Positions 49,798 through 56,905 of a DNA stretch of 64,000 bases are shown in pieces. Source of the stretch: Actinomadura hallensis (GTDB lineage Bacteria; Actinomycetota; Actinomycetes; Streptosporangiales; Streptosporangiaceae); the NCBI RefSeq assembly GCF_006716765.1, contig NZ_VFPO01000001.1, positions 186,001 to 250,000 of the forward strand. The letters are read 5' to 3'. Made by a program: the position numbers and the translations under genes. Numbering within the stretch: position 1 is the first letter of the stretch; the number at the start of each line of letters is the position of its first letter. The notes under the pieces are model-generated. The model was not told the origin of the DNA. It ran no database searches and saw only the letters and a program-made list of their open reading frames with translations.

Positions 49798-50859
49798 ATG
49801 AGACGGTCCTTGCTTCTTCGGGTCGCCGCCGTCGGTCTCATCGGTGCGGGACTGCTCGCCGGACCGCCGGCCGCCGCGGCGGAACCGGCGCCGCTGAAGT
49901 CCGCCCCCACGCCGTGGCTGTGGCCGCGGAGCGGGCTGGAGGCGGTGTCCGCCACCGGGCCGAACGACGTGTGGGCGGTCGGGTACCAGGGCTACCAGGG
50001 GATCGACTGGTCCGTGCCCGGATGGGGGGCCGGCACGATCCACGTCCTGCCGCCGAAGCCCGTGGTGGTGCGCTGGAACGGCTGGTCCTGGAAGACCTAT
50101 GACCCGCCCGGCGGAGGCGGGGACGCGGTGGTGCTGGAGGTCGACGCCGAGTCCCCGTCCAACGTGTGGATCACCGGGACGCTCCGCCCGCACGGGCGTG
50201 AGCCCGCTCCTTACGTCGCGCGCTGGGACGGGACGCGCTGGCAGCAGGTGCCGCACCCGCCCGGCTGCGCGCCGCGCGCTCCCGCCGCCGACTCCAGCGG
50301 CGCCTGGTTCGCCTGCGGCAACGACCTCTTCCGCTGGCAGGACGGCCAGTGGACCAAGCAGGAGACGGGACGCCCCGACCTGTGCTGCGTCGCCGTCAAC
50401 GAGATCTCCGTACTGTCGGACGACTCCGCCTACGCGGCCTCGACCTGGGGGCTGCTGAAGTGGGACGGCCAGACGTGGAGCAAGGTGCCGGGCCTCGGTG
50501 ACGCCCAGTGGACGGGCGTTCTCGCCGTCTCCGACGACGAGGTGTGGGCGACCGGCCTCAGAGACACGGGCGGGACGTCCCTGGAGCGCTTCATGGTTCG
50601 CTGGGACGGCCAGGCATGGCAGGAGGCGCCGCGGACGCCGTCCAACGAGACGCTGGTCAAGACCGGCGACGGAACCCTGTGGGCGGTGCAGCCGTTCTGG
50701 GGCGAGCTCTACCGGCTGGACGGCTCGTCCTGGACCAAGGTGACTCTGCCCACGCCCAGCGACGGTCAGATCACCGGCGCGACGGCCGTCCCGGGAAGCC
50801 CGACCCTGTGGCTCGTCGGCAAGACCCCGAACGTCCCCGTCGTCATCAACAACCGCTGA
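49798..50859 (+). CDS. secreted propeller-like protein with W-x-G-x-x-W repeats
   Basis: A 353-residue exported protein. Signal peptide residues 1-28 (MRRSLLLRVAAVGLIGAG, cleavage after AAA-AE). The mature protein repeats units of the type VVRWNGWSWKTY, VARWDGTRWQQV, LFRWQDGQWTKQ, LLKWDGQTWSKV, MVRWDGQAWQEA and LYRLDGSSWTKV, six or seven in all, alternating with NDVWAVG / DEVWATG strands. That pattern suggests a beta-propeller, in other bacteria often sugar- or surface-binding. Two Cys pairs occur. ATG 49798 has GGGGAG 6 bases upstream. The IS110 element begins just after it. Confidence 0.82.
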   Translation: MRRSLLLRVAAVGLIGAGLLAGPPAAAAEPAPLKSAPTPWLWPRSGLEAVSATGPNDVWAVGYQGYQGIDWSVPGWGAGTIHVLPPKPVVVRWNGWSWKTYDPPGGGGDAVVLEVDAESPSNVWITGTLRPHGREPAPYVARWDGTRWQQVPHPPGCAPRAPAADSSGAWFACGNDLFRWQDGQWTKQETGRPDLCCVAVNEISVLSDDSAYAASTWGLLKWDGQTWSKVPGLGDAQWTGVLAVSDDEVWATGLRDTGGTSLERFMVRWDGQAWQEAPRTPSNETLVKTGDGTLWAVQPFWGELYRLDGSSWTKVTLPTPSDGQITGATAVPGSPTLWLVGKTPNVPVVINNR

Positions 50860-50875
50860 CAGAGATGATGTAAGT

Positions 50876-50960
50876 GAGCACCTCCCGACGGGGTCTGACC
50901 CAACCTCTGACTGACTTCGGGTCTTCAACGGGATCTGTCGGCCCTGGTCGGGAGGTGCTC
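50876..50960 (+). ncRNA. candidate IS110 bridge-RNA hairpin region
   Basis: GAGCACCTCCCGAC (50876-50889) pairs perfectly with GTCGGGAGGTGCTC (50947-50960), closing a 57-base loop in the left non-coding end. IS110 elements express a structured bridge RNA from such a non-coding end, with internal guide loops. Whether this stem is part of the RNA is inferred; the RNA could extend to near 51060. Confidence 0.4.
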
Positions 50961-51087
50961 GTGTGCACTCACCGTGCGTGGCGTTGTGACCTTATAGGAG
51001 CCTGGCCAGAGGCCCCATCTCTGTCTTGTCCGTTCGCCCGGCTGGTGCGTGCCGCCCTGCCCCCCGGTCACGAACGACAGGACGACG

Positions 51088-52164
51088 ATGCGCTCCATTA
51101 CACCCCAAGACGCGGCGATCATCGAGGTCGCCGGCGGAGTCGACACCCATTCCGACACCCACACCGCAGCGGTGATCGACCAGGTGGGGCGGGTGCTGGG
51201 CACCGAGCAGTTCCCCGCCGACACGGCCGGATACGCCGCGCTGCTGGACTGGATGCGCTCGTTCGGGCAGCTGGTGGGTGTCGGTGTCGAGGGGACGGGT
51301 GCCTACGGCGCCGGGCTGGCCCGGCTGCTGCACCGGCAAGAAGTCCTGGTGATCGAGGTCGACCGGCCCGACCGCAAGACCCGCCGGTTCCAGGGCAAGT
51401 CCGACCCGATCGACGCCGTCCAGGCCGCCAAGACCGCGCTGGCCGGGGAGCGGACCGGCGTCCCCGAACAGCGTGACGGACGGATCGAGGCGCTGCGGAA
51501 CCTGCGGGTCGCCCGCCGCAGCGCGGTCGATCAGCGCGCCGACGCCCAGCGCCGGATCAAGACCCTCATCGTCACCGCCCCCGACGACCTGCGTGAGCGA
51601 CTGCGCAGCCTCGGCGTCAAAGACCTGATCATCACCTGCGCGAACCTGCGGCCCGACCGGACCGGCGCAGCCTCACCGGCCACCGCCGTCAAGATCGCCC
51701 TGCGATCGCTGGCCCGCCGCCACCAGCAGCTGACCGCCGAGATCGCCGACCTGGACGAACTGCTCGAGCCGCTGGTGGCCGCCATCAACCCCGGCCTGGT
51801 CGCCGCCAACGGCGTCGGCACCGACGTCGCCGGCCAGCTGCTGGTCACCACCGGCGACAACCACGACCGGCTGCGTTCGGAGGCGGCGTTCGCGATGCTC
51901 TGCGGTGCCGCGCCGATCCCCGCCTCGTCCGGCAAGACCAACCGGCACCGCCTCAACCGCGGCGGCGACCGACAGGCCAACAAAGCGCTCTACCGGGTCG
52001 TCATCTGCCGCCTGCGCTGGGACCCCCGCACCCGCGCCTACATGGAACGACGCACCAAAGACGGCATGTCCAAGAAGGAGATCATCCGCTGCCTCAAACG
52101 CTACGTCGCCCGCGAGCTCTACCAGCTCATCACCACACCAAACGATCTTGAACTCGCCGCTTGA
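51088..52164 (+). CDS. IS110-family transposase (DEDD RuvC-like recombinase)
   Basis: A 358-residue recombinase. The N-terminal RuvC-like DEDD domain has AGGVDTHSDTHTAAVID (first Asp), GVGVEGTGAYGAGLARLL (Glu) and RKTRRFQGKSDPIDAVQAA (Asp pair). The C-terminal Tnp domain has VAANGVGTDVAGQLLVTTGD, AFAMLCGAAPIPASSGKT, HRLNRGGDRQANKALYRVVI with its serine nearby and RDPRTRAYMERR-like end. The protein appears intact. ATG 51088 is preferred over the longer reading from 51049. Confidence 0.93.
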   Translation: MRSITPQDAAIIEVAGGVDTHSDTHTAAVIDQVGRVLGTEQFPADTAGYAALLDWMRSFGQLVGVGVEGTGAYGAGLARLLHRQEVLVIEVDRPDRKTRRFQGKSDPIDAVQAAKTALAGERTGVPEQRDGRIEALRNLRVARRSAVDQRADAQRRIKTLIVTAPDDLRERLRSLGVKDLIITCANLRPDRTGAASPATAVKIALRSLARRHQQLTAEIADLDELLEPLVAAINPGLVAANGVGTDVAGQLLVTTGDNHDRLRSEAAFAMLCGAAPIPASSGKTNRHRLNRGGDRQANKALYRVVICRLRWDPRTRAYMERRTKDGMSKKEIIRCLKRYVARELYQLITTPNDLELAA

Positions 52165-52181
52165 CATCCATAGGAGCATCC

Positions 52182-52214
52182 CACCGAAGCCGGGTTTTCC
52201 GGGAGGCTTCGGTG
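52182..52214. terminator. hairpin at the right edge of the IS110 element
   Basis: CACCGAAGCC (52182-52191) pairs perfectly with GGCTTCGGTG (52205-52214) around a 13-base loop. It follows the transposase stop by 17 bases and ends right at the -10 box TATGAT (52215-52220) of the next transcription unit. It may end transposase transcription or belong to the original leader of the GNAT gene. Confidence 0.5.
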
Positions 52215-52226
52215 TATGATGCCGAC

Positions 52227-52262
52227 ATGGAGTGCTTTGCTGCGTGGCGTAGTCGCTGCTGA
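52227..52262 (+). CDS. putative 11-residue leader peptide upstream of GNAT
   Basis: ATG at 52227 opens an 11-codon frame, product MECFAAWRSRC, ending TGA 52260-52262. TATGAT at 52215-52220 lies 6 bases before it, so the transcript should begin at the ATG itself (leaderless). The stop is followed at once by a GC-rich interrupted stem: GGCCCG (52264-52269) with CGGGCC (52297-52302) and CTC with GAG inside. This layout, short leader frame then hairpin then gene, suggests attenuation. The start is unproven. Confidence 0.45.
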   Translation: MECFAAWRSRC

Positions 52263-52356
52263 GGGCCCGGCTCGCCGCTGATCCCCGTCGCGGGAGCGGG
52301 CCTGTCGATGCCCCCTTCTTTCCGGGTGTCACACCCTCAGCATGAAAGGCACTTCC

Positions 52357-52839
52357 ATGCGCATTCGCGCTTTCGTCGAGGACGACCTGACGGCGCTCAT
52401 CGAGCTGACCATCGAGGCGTTCCGTCCGTATCACGAGGACGTCTTCCGCCCCATGGTGGGCGAGGTCGTCTTCACCAACCAGCACGGCGGCTGGCAGGAC
52501 GACTACCGCGAGCAGATCCCCGAGCTCCACGCGCCCGAGCGGCACGCGTACGTCGCGGTCGCGGAGGACGGGGACGGCATCGCGGGATACGTGGCGTGGA
52601 GCGTCGACCCCGACCGCAAGAACGGCAGCGTCTCGCACCTCGCCGTCTCGGCCGCGCATCGCCGGAACCACGTGGGCACCGCCCTGTGCGAGCACGCCTT
52701 CGCGCAGATGCGGGACCTCGGCGCCGAGGTGGTCGAGATCGGCACCGGAGGCGACGCCTTCCACGCGCCCGCCAGGGCCCTGTACGAGCGGCTCGGGTGC
52801 ACCCCGGTGCCGGTAACGATCTACTACCGGGAGCTCTGA
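52357..52839 (+). CDS. GNAT family N-acetyltransferase
   Basis: A 160-residue acetyltransferase. RIRAFVEDDLTALIELTIEA is the N-terminal motif, GYVAWSVDPDRKNGSVSHLA the central strands, and VSAAHRRNHVGTALCEHAFA the acetyl-CoA loop; RALYERLGCTPVPVTIYYRE is the C-terminal block. Substrate unknown; relatives acetylate small amines, proteins or antibiotics. ATG 52357 has AAAGG 7 bases upstream; ATG 52342 is also in frame. Preceded by a probable leader peptide and attenuator-like stem. Two broken copies of parts of this gene lie at 49589 and 52961. Confidence 0.9.
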   Translation: MRIRAFVEDDLTALIELTIEAFRPYHEDVFRPMVGEVVFTNQHGGWQDDYREQIPELHAPERHAYVAVAEDGDGIAGYVAWSVDPDRKNGSVSHLAVSAAHRRNHVGTALCEHAFAQMRDLGAEVVEIGTGGDAFHAPARALYERLGCTPVPVTIYYREL

Positions 52840-52850
52840 GCCGGACCCGG

Positions 52851-52883
52851 CCCGGAACGGGTGCCTTCGGGGCCCGTTCCGGG
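52851..52883 (+). terminator. terminator of the GNAT gene
   Basis: CCCGGAACGGG (52851-52861) pairs perfectly with CCCGTTCCGGG (52873-52883) around an 11-base loop, 11 bases past the stop. Its right arm recurs beside the GNAT fragment at 49692-49710. Confidence 0.8.
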
Positions 52884-52886
52884 CTT

Positions 52887-53075
52887 CGCCGGAACGCGGC
52901 GCGGGGGAAGCGCGGCTACTGGACAACCATCCAATAACCCCCAAGGCCCTTCCCCGCATCGAGCGTCGATCCCGCTCGCGGGAACGGCAGCGTCTCGCAC
53001 CTCGCCGTCTCGGCCGCGCATCGCCGGAACCGCGTGGGCACCGCCCTGTGCGAGCACGCCTTCGCGCAGATGCGG
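52887..53075 (+). pseudogene. mosaic of aldehyde dehydrogenase and GNAT gene fragments
   Basis: Three pieces abut. 52887-52912 matches 47507-47532 near the start of the aldehyde dehydrogenase gene (GGCGCGGGGGAAGCGC). 52919-52955 matches 48887-48922 at its end (AACCATCC ... AGGCCCTTCCCC). 52983-53075 matches 52621-52713 of the neighbouring GNAT gene over 93 bases with a single difference (CAC to CGC codon), preceded by a GAGCGTCGA junction. No continuous frame results. The near-identity of the last piece implies a recent duplication or gene conversion. Confidence 0.8.
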
Positions 53076-53380
53076 ACTGTCGTTGACCGCAGGATGCGGT
53101 GTCTGAAGGGCGAGACGCTCGCCCGGCTGTGCGCCGGTGACGGATGGACGGATTCGTGTTCGTTACGTGAGCGCCCCGGCAGCCTCCGGATCAGCGGTCA
53201 TCCCCCGGGTGCGGAGCGCGGAACGGCGAAGAAGTTCCGGGTCAAGCCTTGTTCTCCCCTGGGCGACCTGTTAAGAATAATCGCGTTCTGCAGTACAGAA
53301 AACTGCGGGTGGCGGTCGTGTGAGCGGGCCGTCGTTCGCTGGCATCACGCCCGGCGACCTTGTAGGAAGGGTGGTCTCAG
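53076..53380. other. intergenic region upstream of the importer, with small inverted repeat
   Basis: About 300 bases without a supported gene. The end is unusually AT-rich (TTAAGAATAATCG near 53271-53283). TTCTG-CAGTA-CAGAA at 53286-53300 is a 5-bp inverted repeat that could be an operator of the importer genes. No further copy was noticed elsewhere in the window. Confidence 0.4.
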
Positions 53381-54409
53381 GTGCTGGAACAGGACGCGAC
53401 AGGGAGTCACCAGGGGCCGGTCGTCAGCAGGCGGACCGTGCTGAGCTGGGCCGCCGCCCTCGGCGGGAGCATGGCCTTCGCGAGCGCCTGTGGCTCCGGC
53501 GACGAAGGTGGCGGCGGTGCCGGCGGTCTCACCGGGTCGGCGGCCATCTCGGGGCTTCAGTCGATCGTGACCGCGGCTCCGTTCGCGATCGCGGCCAAGG
53601 AGTTCTACGCCGAGGCGTCGGTGAAGCTGACCAACGTACACATCTCCGGCGGTACGGACACGGTGCGAAGCATCATGGGCAAGTCGCCCGTGGGCAGTGC
53701 CGCCACGGTCTCCAGCATCATCGCCTACCAGGCCGGAGCCACAAAGCTGCGGATCATCGCCGGCGGGTTCAACGCGCCCTCCGTGGTCTTCGTCGGCAAG
53801 TCCGGCTCGGACATCACCCGCGACAAGGAGCTGTCCGGCAAGAAGATCGGTATCGCGGGGACGGGCTCGCCGGTGGAGTTCTTCGCCAAGCTGGCCATCA
53901 CCAAGGCCGGCTACACCCCCGGCAAGGAGGTGGAGATCGTCGCGGTGGGCGACTACGCCTCCGTCTGGCCCTCGGTGAAGGAGGGCATCGTCGACCTGGG
54001 GGCGCTGGTTCCTCCGCAGTCCGCCCAGGCGACGATGAGCGGCGAGGGTGAGATCGTCATCTCCTCCGCCGACCTGATGCCGAAGTGGGCGGACACCAGC
54101 ATCTGCACGACCACGGATGTGATCAAGGAGCAGCCGGAGGCGCTGCGCGGCTGGCTGGGGGCGGTCGACTCCGCGCTCACCATGATCCGGGAGGACCTGC
54201 CGCAGGCGGCGCAGATCTGGGCTGCGCACCTCGACATCCCCCGCGAGGTCGCCGAGGAGGCGCTGAAATCGGTGCCGACCGAGGCGTGGACGCTCGATCT
54301 CGACATGTCCTACCTCAAGGAGCCGGCGGCGGCCGCCGTCGAACTGGGCCTGTCCAAGAGGGCGGACGTCGGCGACCTGTTCGACGGCTCGATCCTGGAG
54401 TCCATGTGA
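53381..54409 (+). CDS. ABC transporter substrate-binding lipoprotein (SsuA/TauA/NMT1-like)
   Basis: A 342-residue binding protein. Residues 14-37 combine a twin-arginine-like SRRTVLSWAAAL with a lipobox ending ASAC, suggesting a Tat-exported lipoprotein. The fold resembles NMT1/SsuA proteins: AAPFAIAAKEFYAEASVKLT, TDTVRSIMGKSPVGSAATV, GKKIGIAGTGSPVEFFAKLA and VKEGIVDLGALVPPQSAQAT. Ligands in this family are sulphonates, taurine, nitrate or pyrimidines. GTG 53381 has AGGAAGGG 9 bases upstream. It overlaps the ATPase gene by 4 bases. Confidence 0.88.
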   Translation: MLEQDATGSHQGPVVSRRTVLSWAAALGGSMAFASACGSGDEGGGGAGGLTGSAAISGLQSIVTAAPFAIAAKEFYAEASVKLTNVHISGGTDTVRSIMGKSPVGSAATVSSIIAYQAGATKLRIIAGGFNAPSVVFVGKSGSDITRDKELSGKKIGIAGTGSPVEFFAKLAITKAGYTPGKEVEIVAVGDYASVWPSVKEGIVDLGALVPPQSAQATMSGEGEIVISSADLMPKWADTSICTTTDVIKEQPEALRGWLGAVDSALTMIREDLPQAAQIWAAHLDIPREVAEEALKSVPTEAWTLDLDMSYLKEPAAAAVELGLSKRADVGDLFDGSILESM

Positions 54410-55254
54410 GCGCTCCGGTCGCCAACGAGATCCGTTTCGAAGGGCTCGGCCTGGAATACACCACGAAGGCGGGCCCCATCCAGGCCATCAAGAATCTGAC
54501 CGGAACCGTCCCCGCGGGGAAGTTCGTCTCCCTGATCGGACCGAGCGGCTGCGGCAAGAGTTCGCTGCTTGACATCGCGAGCAGCTTGGTCAGGCCCACC
54601 TCGGGCTCGATGCTGGTGGACGGGAAAGAGGTCCGGGAGCCGAGAGCGTCAACCTCAATGGTCTTCCAGGAGGCGGCCCTGCTCCCGTGGCGGACCATCC
54701 TGGACAACGTCGCCTTCCCGCTGGAGGTGAGAGGGGTCGGCAAACGGGCGCGCCACGACCGCGCCCGGGAACTGCTGCGCACGGTCGGCCTGGAAGGCTT
54801 CGCCGAGCAGCGGCCGAACAGTCTTTCCGGCGGGATGCGGCAACGGGCTGCGATCGCCCGGGCCCTGAGCACCGAACCCACCCTGCTGCTGATGGACGAG
54901 CCGTTCGGCGCCCTCGACCAGCAGACTCGGATGATCATGTGCACCCAGCTCACCGAGATCTGGGAGCAGTTCGGCTGCACGGTGCTGTTCGTGACCCACG
55001 ACATCGGTGAGGCGATCGCGCTGTCCGATCTTGTGTGGGTGATGTCGCGCCGGCCGGGTTCCATCAAGCGGGAGGTCGTCGTGGACCTGCCCCGCCCGCG
55101 GGCCGCGGACCTTCCCACCAATCCCCGCTTCCAGGAGCTGGAGGCCGAACTCTGGTCCCTGTTGCGCGAGGAGGCCGATGCGATGCACCTTGGCACGTCG
55201 ACGGGCTCGGCGACCAAGGACCGGACGCATTCGACTGCGGGGGACCCGGTCTGA
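54406..55254 (+). CDS. ABC transporter ATP-binding protein (SsuB/TauB-like)
   Basis: A 282-residue ATPase. Walker A is GPSGCGKSS, Q-loop VFQEAALLPW, signature LSGGMRQR, Walker B LLLMDEPFGALD and switch His in FVTHDIGEA. The VFQEAALLPWRT motif and the DIGEAIALSD helix are typical of nitrate/sulphonate/taurine importers. GTG 54406 overlaps the binding-protein stop; the last base of its own stop is the first base of the permease ATG. Confidence 0.92.
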   Translation: MSAPVANEIRFEGLGLEYTTKAGPIQAIKNLTGTVPAGKFVSLIGPSGCGKSSLLDIASSLVRPTSGSMLVDGKEVREPRASTSMVFQEAALLPWRTILDNVAFPLEVRGVGKRARHDRARELLRTVGLEGFAEQRPNSLSGGMRQRAAIARALSTEPTLLLMDEPFGALDQQTRMIMCTQLTEIWEQFGCTVLFVTHDIGEAIALSDLVWVMSRRPGSIKREVVVDLPRPRAADLPTNPRFQELEAELWSLLREEADAMHLGTSTGSATKDRTHSTAGDPV

Positions 55255-56030
55255 TGGCGGCATCGATCTGGGCTCGGTCGAAGGTCGGGTTCACGAGGAC
55301 AGCCGTGCTGCTCGGCCTGGTGGCGGCCTGGGAGGTGGCGGGCCGCGCCGGTGCCCTGGATCCCCTCACTTGGTCCCGCCCCAGCGTGATCGGCCTGGAG
55401 GCCGGACGGCTGGTCAACGAAACCGAGTTCATCTGGGACGTCGAGTCGAGCATTCTCAACATCGCCTACGGATTCTCGGTCGGGGTGGCGGCGGGTGCCT
55501 TGGTCGGGGCGACTTTCAGCCGGGCGCCCACAGCGATCCGGGGTTCACTGCTCGGCTGGCTGGCGGCGGTGCAGGGGATTCCGTTCATCGTGTTCTATCC
55601 GGTGCTGCTGACGGTGTTCGGGCTGACCCGGATGCCGATCGTCTCCATCGTGGCGCTGGTGGTCTTCATCCCGGTCACTCTCAGCGTCGCCATCGGGTTG
55701 AGCTCGATTTCCAACGAGTACCTCCGGCTTTCCAGGGTGCTGTTGCTCTCGCGCCGTCAGGCGATCCTCAAAATCTATCTTCCGGCCGCGGTGCCGCTGG
55801 TTTTCCCCGGTCTGCGACTCGGCTTCTCACTGGCGCTGATCTCCACCATCGGGATGGAGTTCATCGTTGCCTCCAAGGGACTGGGTTATCGAGTGGCGGA
55901 GTCCTACCACGCCTTCGCCGTGGAGCAGATGTACGCGGTGATCGTGTGGATCTGTGCTGGAGCAGTCGTGGTCAACTCGCTGCTTTCCTGGATTGAGGGA
56001 CGACTAAGGCAGGATGCGGTGACCACATGA
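55254..56030 (+). CDS. ABC transporter permease (SsuC-like), first of two
   Basis: A 258-residue permease with about six helices. FSVGVAAGALVGATF is the helix entering the core, and NEYLRLSRVLLLSRRQAILK the EAA loop that contacts the ATPase. LRLGFSLALISTIGMEFIVA is the conserved block after it. It shares one base with the ATPase gene and overlaps the second permease by 4. Confidence 0.9.
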   Translation: MAASIWARSKVGFTRTAVLLGLVAAWEVAGRAGALDPLTWSRPSVIGLEAGRLVNETEFIWDVESSILNIAYGFSVGVAAGALVGATFSRAPTAIRGSLLGWLAAVQGIPFIVFYPVLLTVFGLTRMPIVSIVALVVFIPVTLSVAIGLSSISNEYLRLSRVLLLSRRQAILKIYLPAAVPLVFPGLRLGFSLALISTIGMEFIVASKGLGYRVAESYHAFAVEQMYAVIVWICAGAVVVNSLLSWIEGRLRQDAVTT

Positions 56031-56785
56031 GCCTGTCCGTTTCGCTCTCTCGGCGTGTTCCCTGGCAGGGGCCGCTTCTGGGGACCGGTGTCGCCATCGC
56101 GGCCCTGTTGCTATGGCTTCTGGTGTCCAGCCTGACGCCCTACATAGCCTCGCCCGGTTCCACGCTTTCGGCCATTGCGGAAGGCGTCCGTTCCGGCTTC
56201 CTCACGAGTGCGGCGCGGGCCAGCCTGTCCGCCACCCTGGCCGGTTTCGCGCTGGCCTCCGCGGTCTCGCTGGGACTCAGCTATATGCTGGCGGCGAACT
56301 CATTTCTGGGTAAGGTCTTCACCCCGGTCCTGCACTCCTACGGCAGTCTGCCGCACATCATCTTCCTGCCAATCCTGCTGATGGTGTTCGGCACGGGAAC
56401 GTCCTCCAAGGTCGCCATGGCCGCCTTGGTGGCGGTGTTCCCAATGACGGTGAACATGATCGGTGGACTGGCGGCGGTACCGCGGACATGGCTGAAGATG
56501 GGCCGGGTCAGCGGAGGCAGCCGGCTCCGCGTCATAGCAAAAGTGCATGTCCGCGGTGCGTTGCCGTCCATGCTGGTCGGGCTGCGCCTGGGATTCGGAT
56601 CCGCTTTCTTGGCGGTCGTCATCTCGGAGTTCTTCGGTTCGGATTCGGGATTGGGCGTGGCCATGGCTGCGGCGTACGGCTCGCTGGACTACGCCAAGCT
56701 GTCCGCAGTAGTGGTGATGACGCTTCTGATCTCTCTGCTCGGCAATTCCGTCATCCGGCTGGTCGAGCGCAGGCTGGACACCTGA
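56027..56785 (+). CDS. ABC transporter permease (SsuC-like), second of two
   Basis: A 252-residue permease of the same family but clearly different from the first. FALASAVSLGLSYMLAANSF and GSLPHIIFLPILLMVFGTGT are the central helices, and TWLKMGRVSGGSRLRVIAKV the EAA loop. Together the two would form a heterodimer, whereas most SsuABC-type importers use one permease twice. ATG 56027 overlaps the previous stop. Confidence 0.9.
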   Translation: MSLSVSLSRRVPWQGPLLGTGVAIAALLLWLLVSSLTPYIASPGSTLSAIAEGVRSGFLTSAARASLSATLAGFALASAVSLGLSYMLAANSFLGKVFTPVLHSYGSLPHIIFLPILLMVFGTGTSSKVAMAALVAVFPMTVNMIGGLAAVPRTWLKMGRVSGGSRLRVIAKVHVRGALPSMLVGLRLGFGSAFLAVVISEFFGSDSGLGVAMAAAYGSLDYAKLSAVVVMTLLISLLGNSVIRLVERRLDT

Positions 56786-56905
56786 ACTCCGAGAGTGCGA
56801 CTCAAGGCGCCGGTCCGTCGTGGCGGGCTGTTTGTGCTGTGTCGCACTGGGTAGTCGGCGGTCGTCGGTGGGCCGGGCTGGGCCGCGGGCAGGAGGAGCG
56901 GGGCA

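Larger units (their letters stand above)
50876..52181 (+). mobile_element. IS110-family insertion sequence (limits approximate)
   Basis: The element consists of a ~210-base non-coding left part, the transposase gene 51088-52164 and a short right end. IS110 elements have no terminal inverted repeats, so the limits are estimated: the left from the hairpin arm at 50876 just after the preceding gene, the right from the TTGACATCCATAGGAGCATC segment following the stop, before the hairpin at 52182. The 8-base word ATAGGAGC occurs both in the left non-coding part (50994-51001) and at the right end (52170-52177). The insertion separates the propeller gene from the GNAT transcription unit. Confidence 0.75.
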
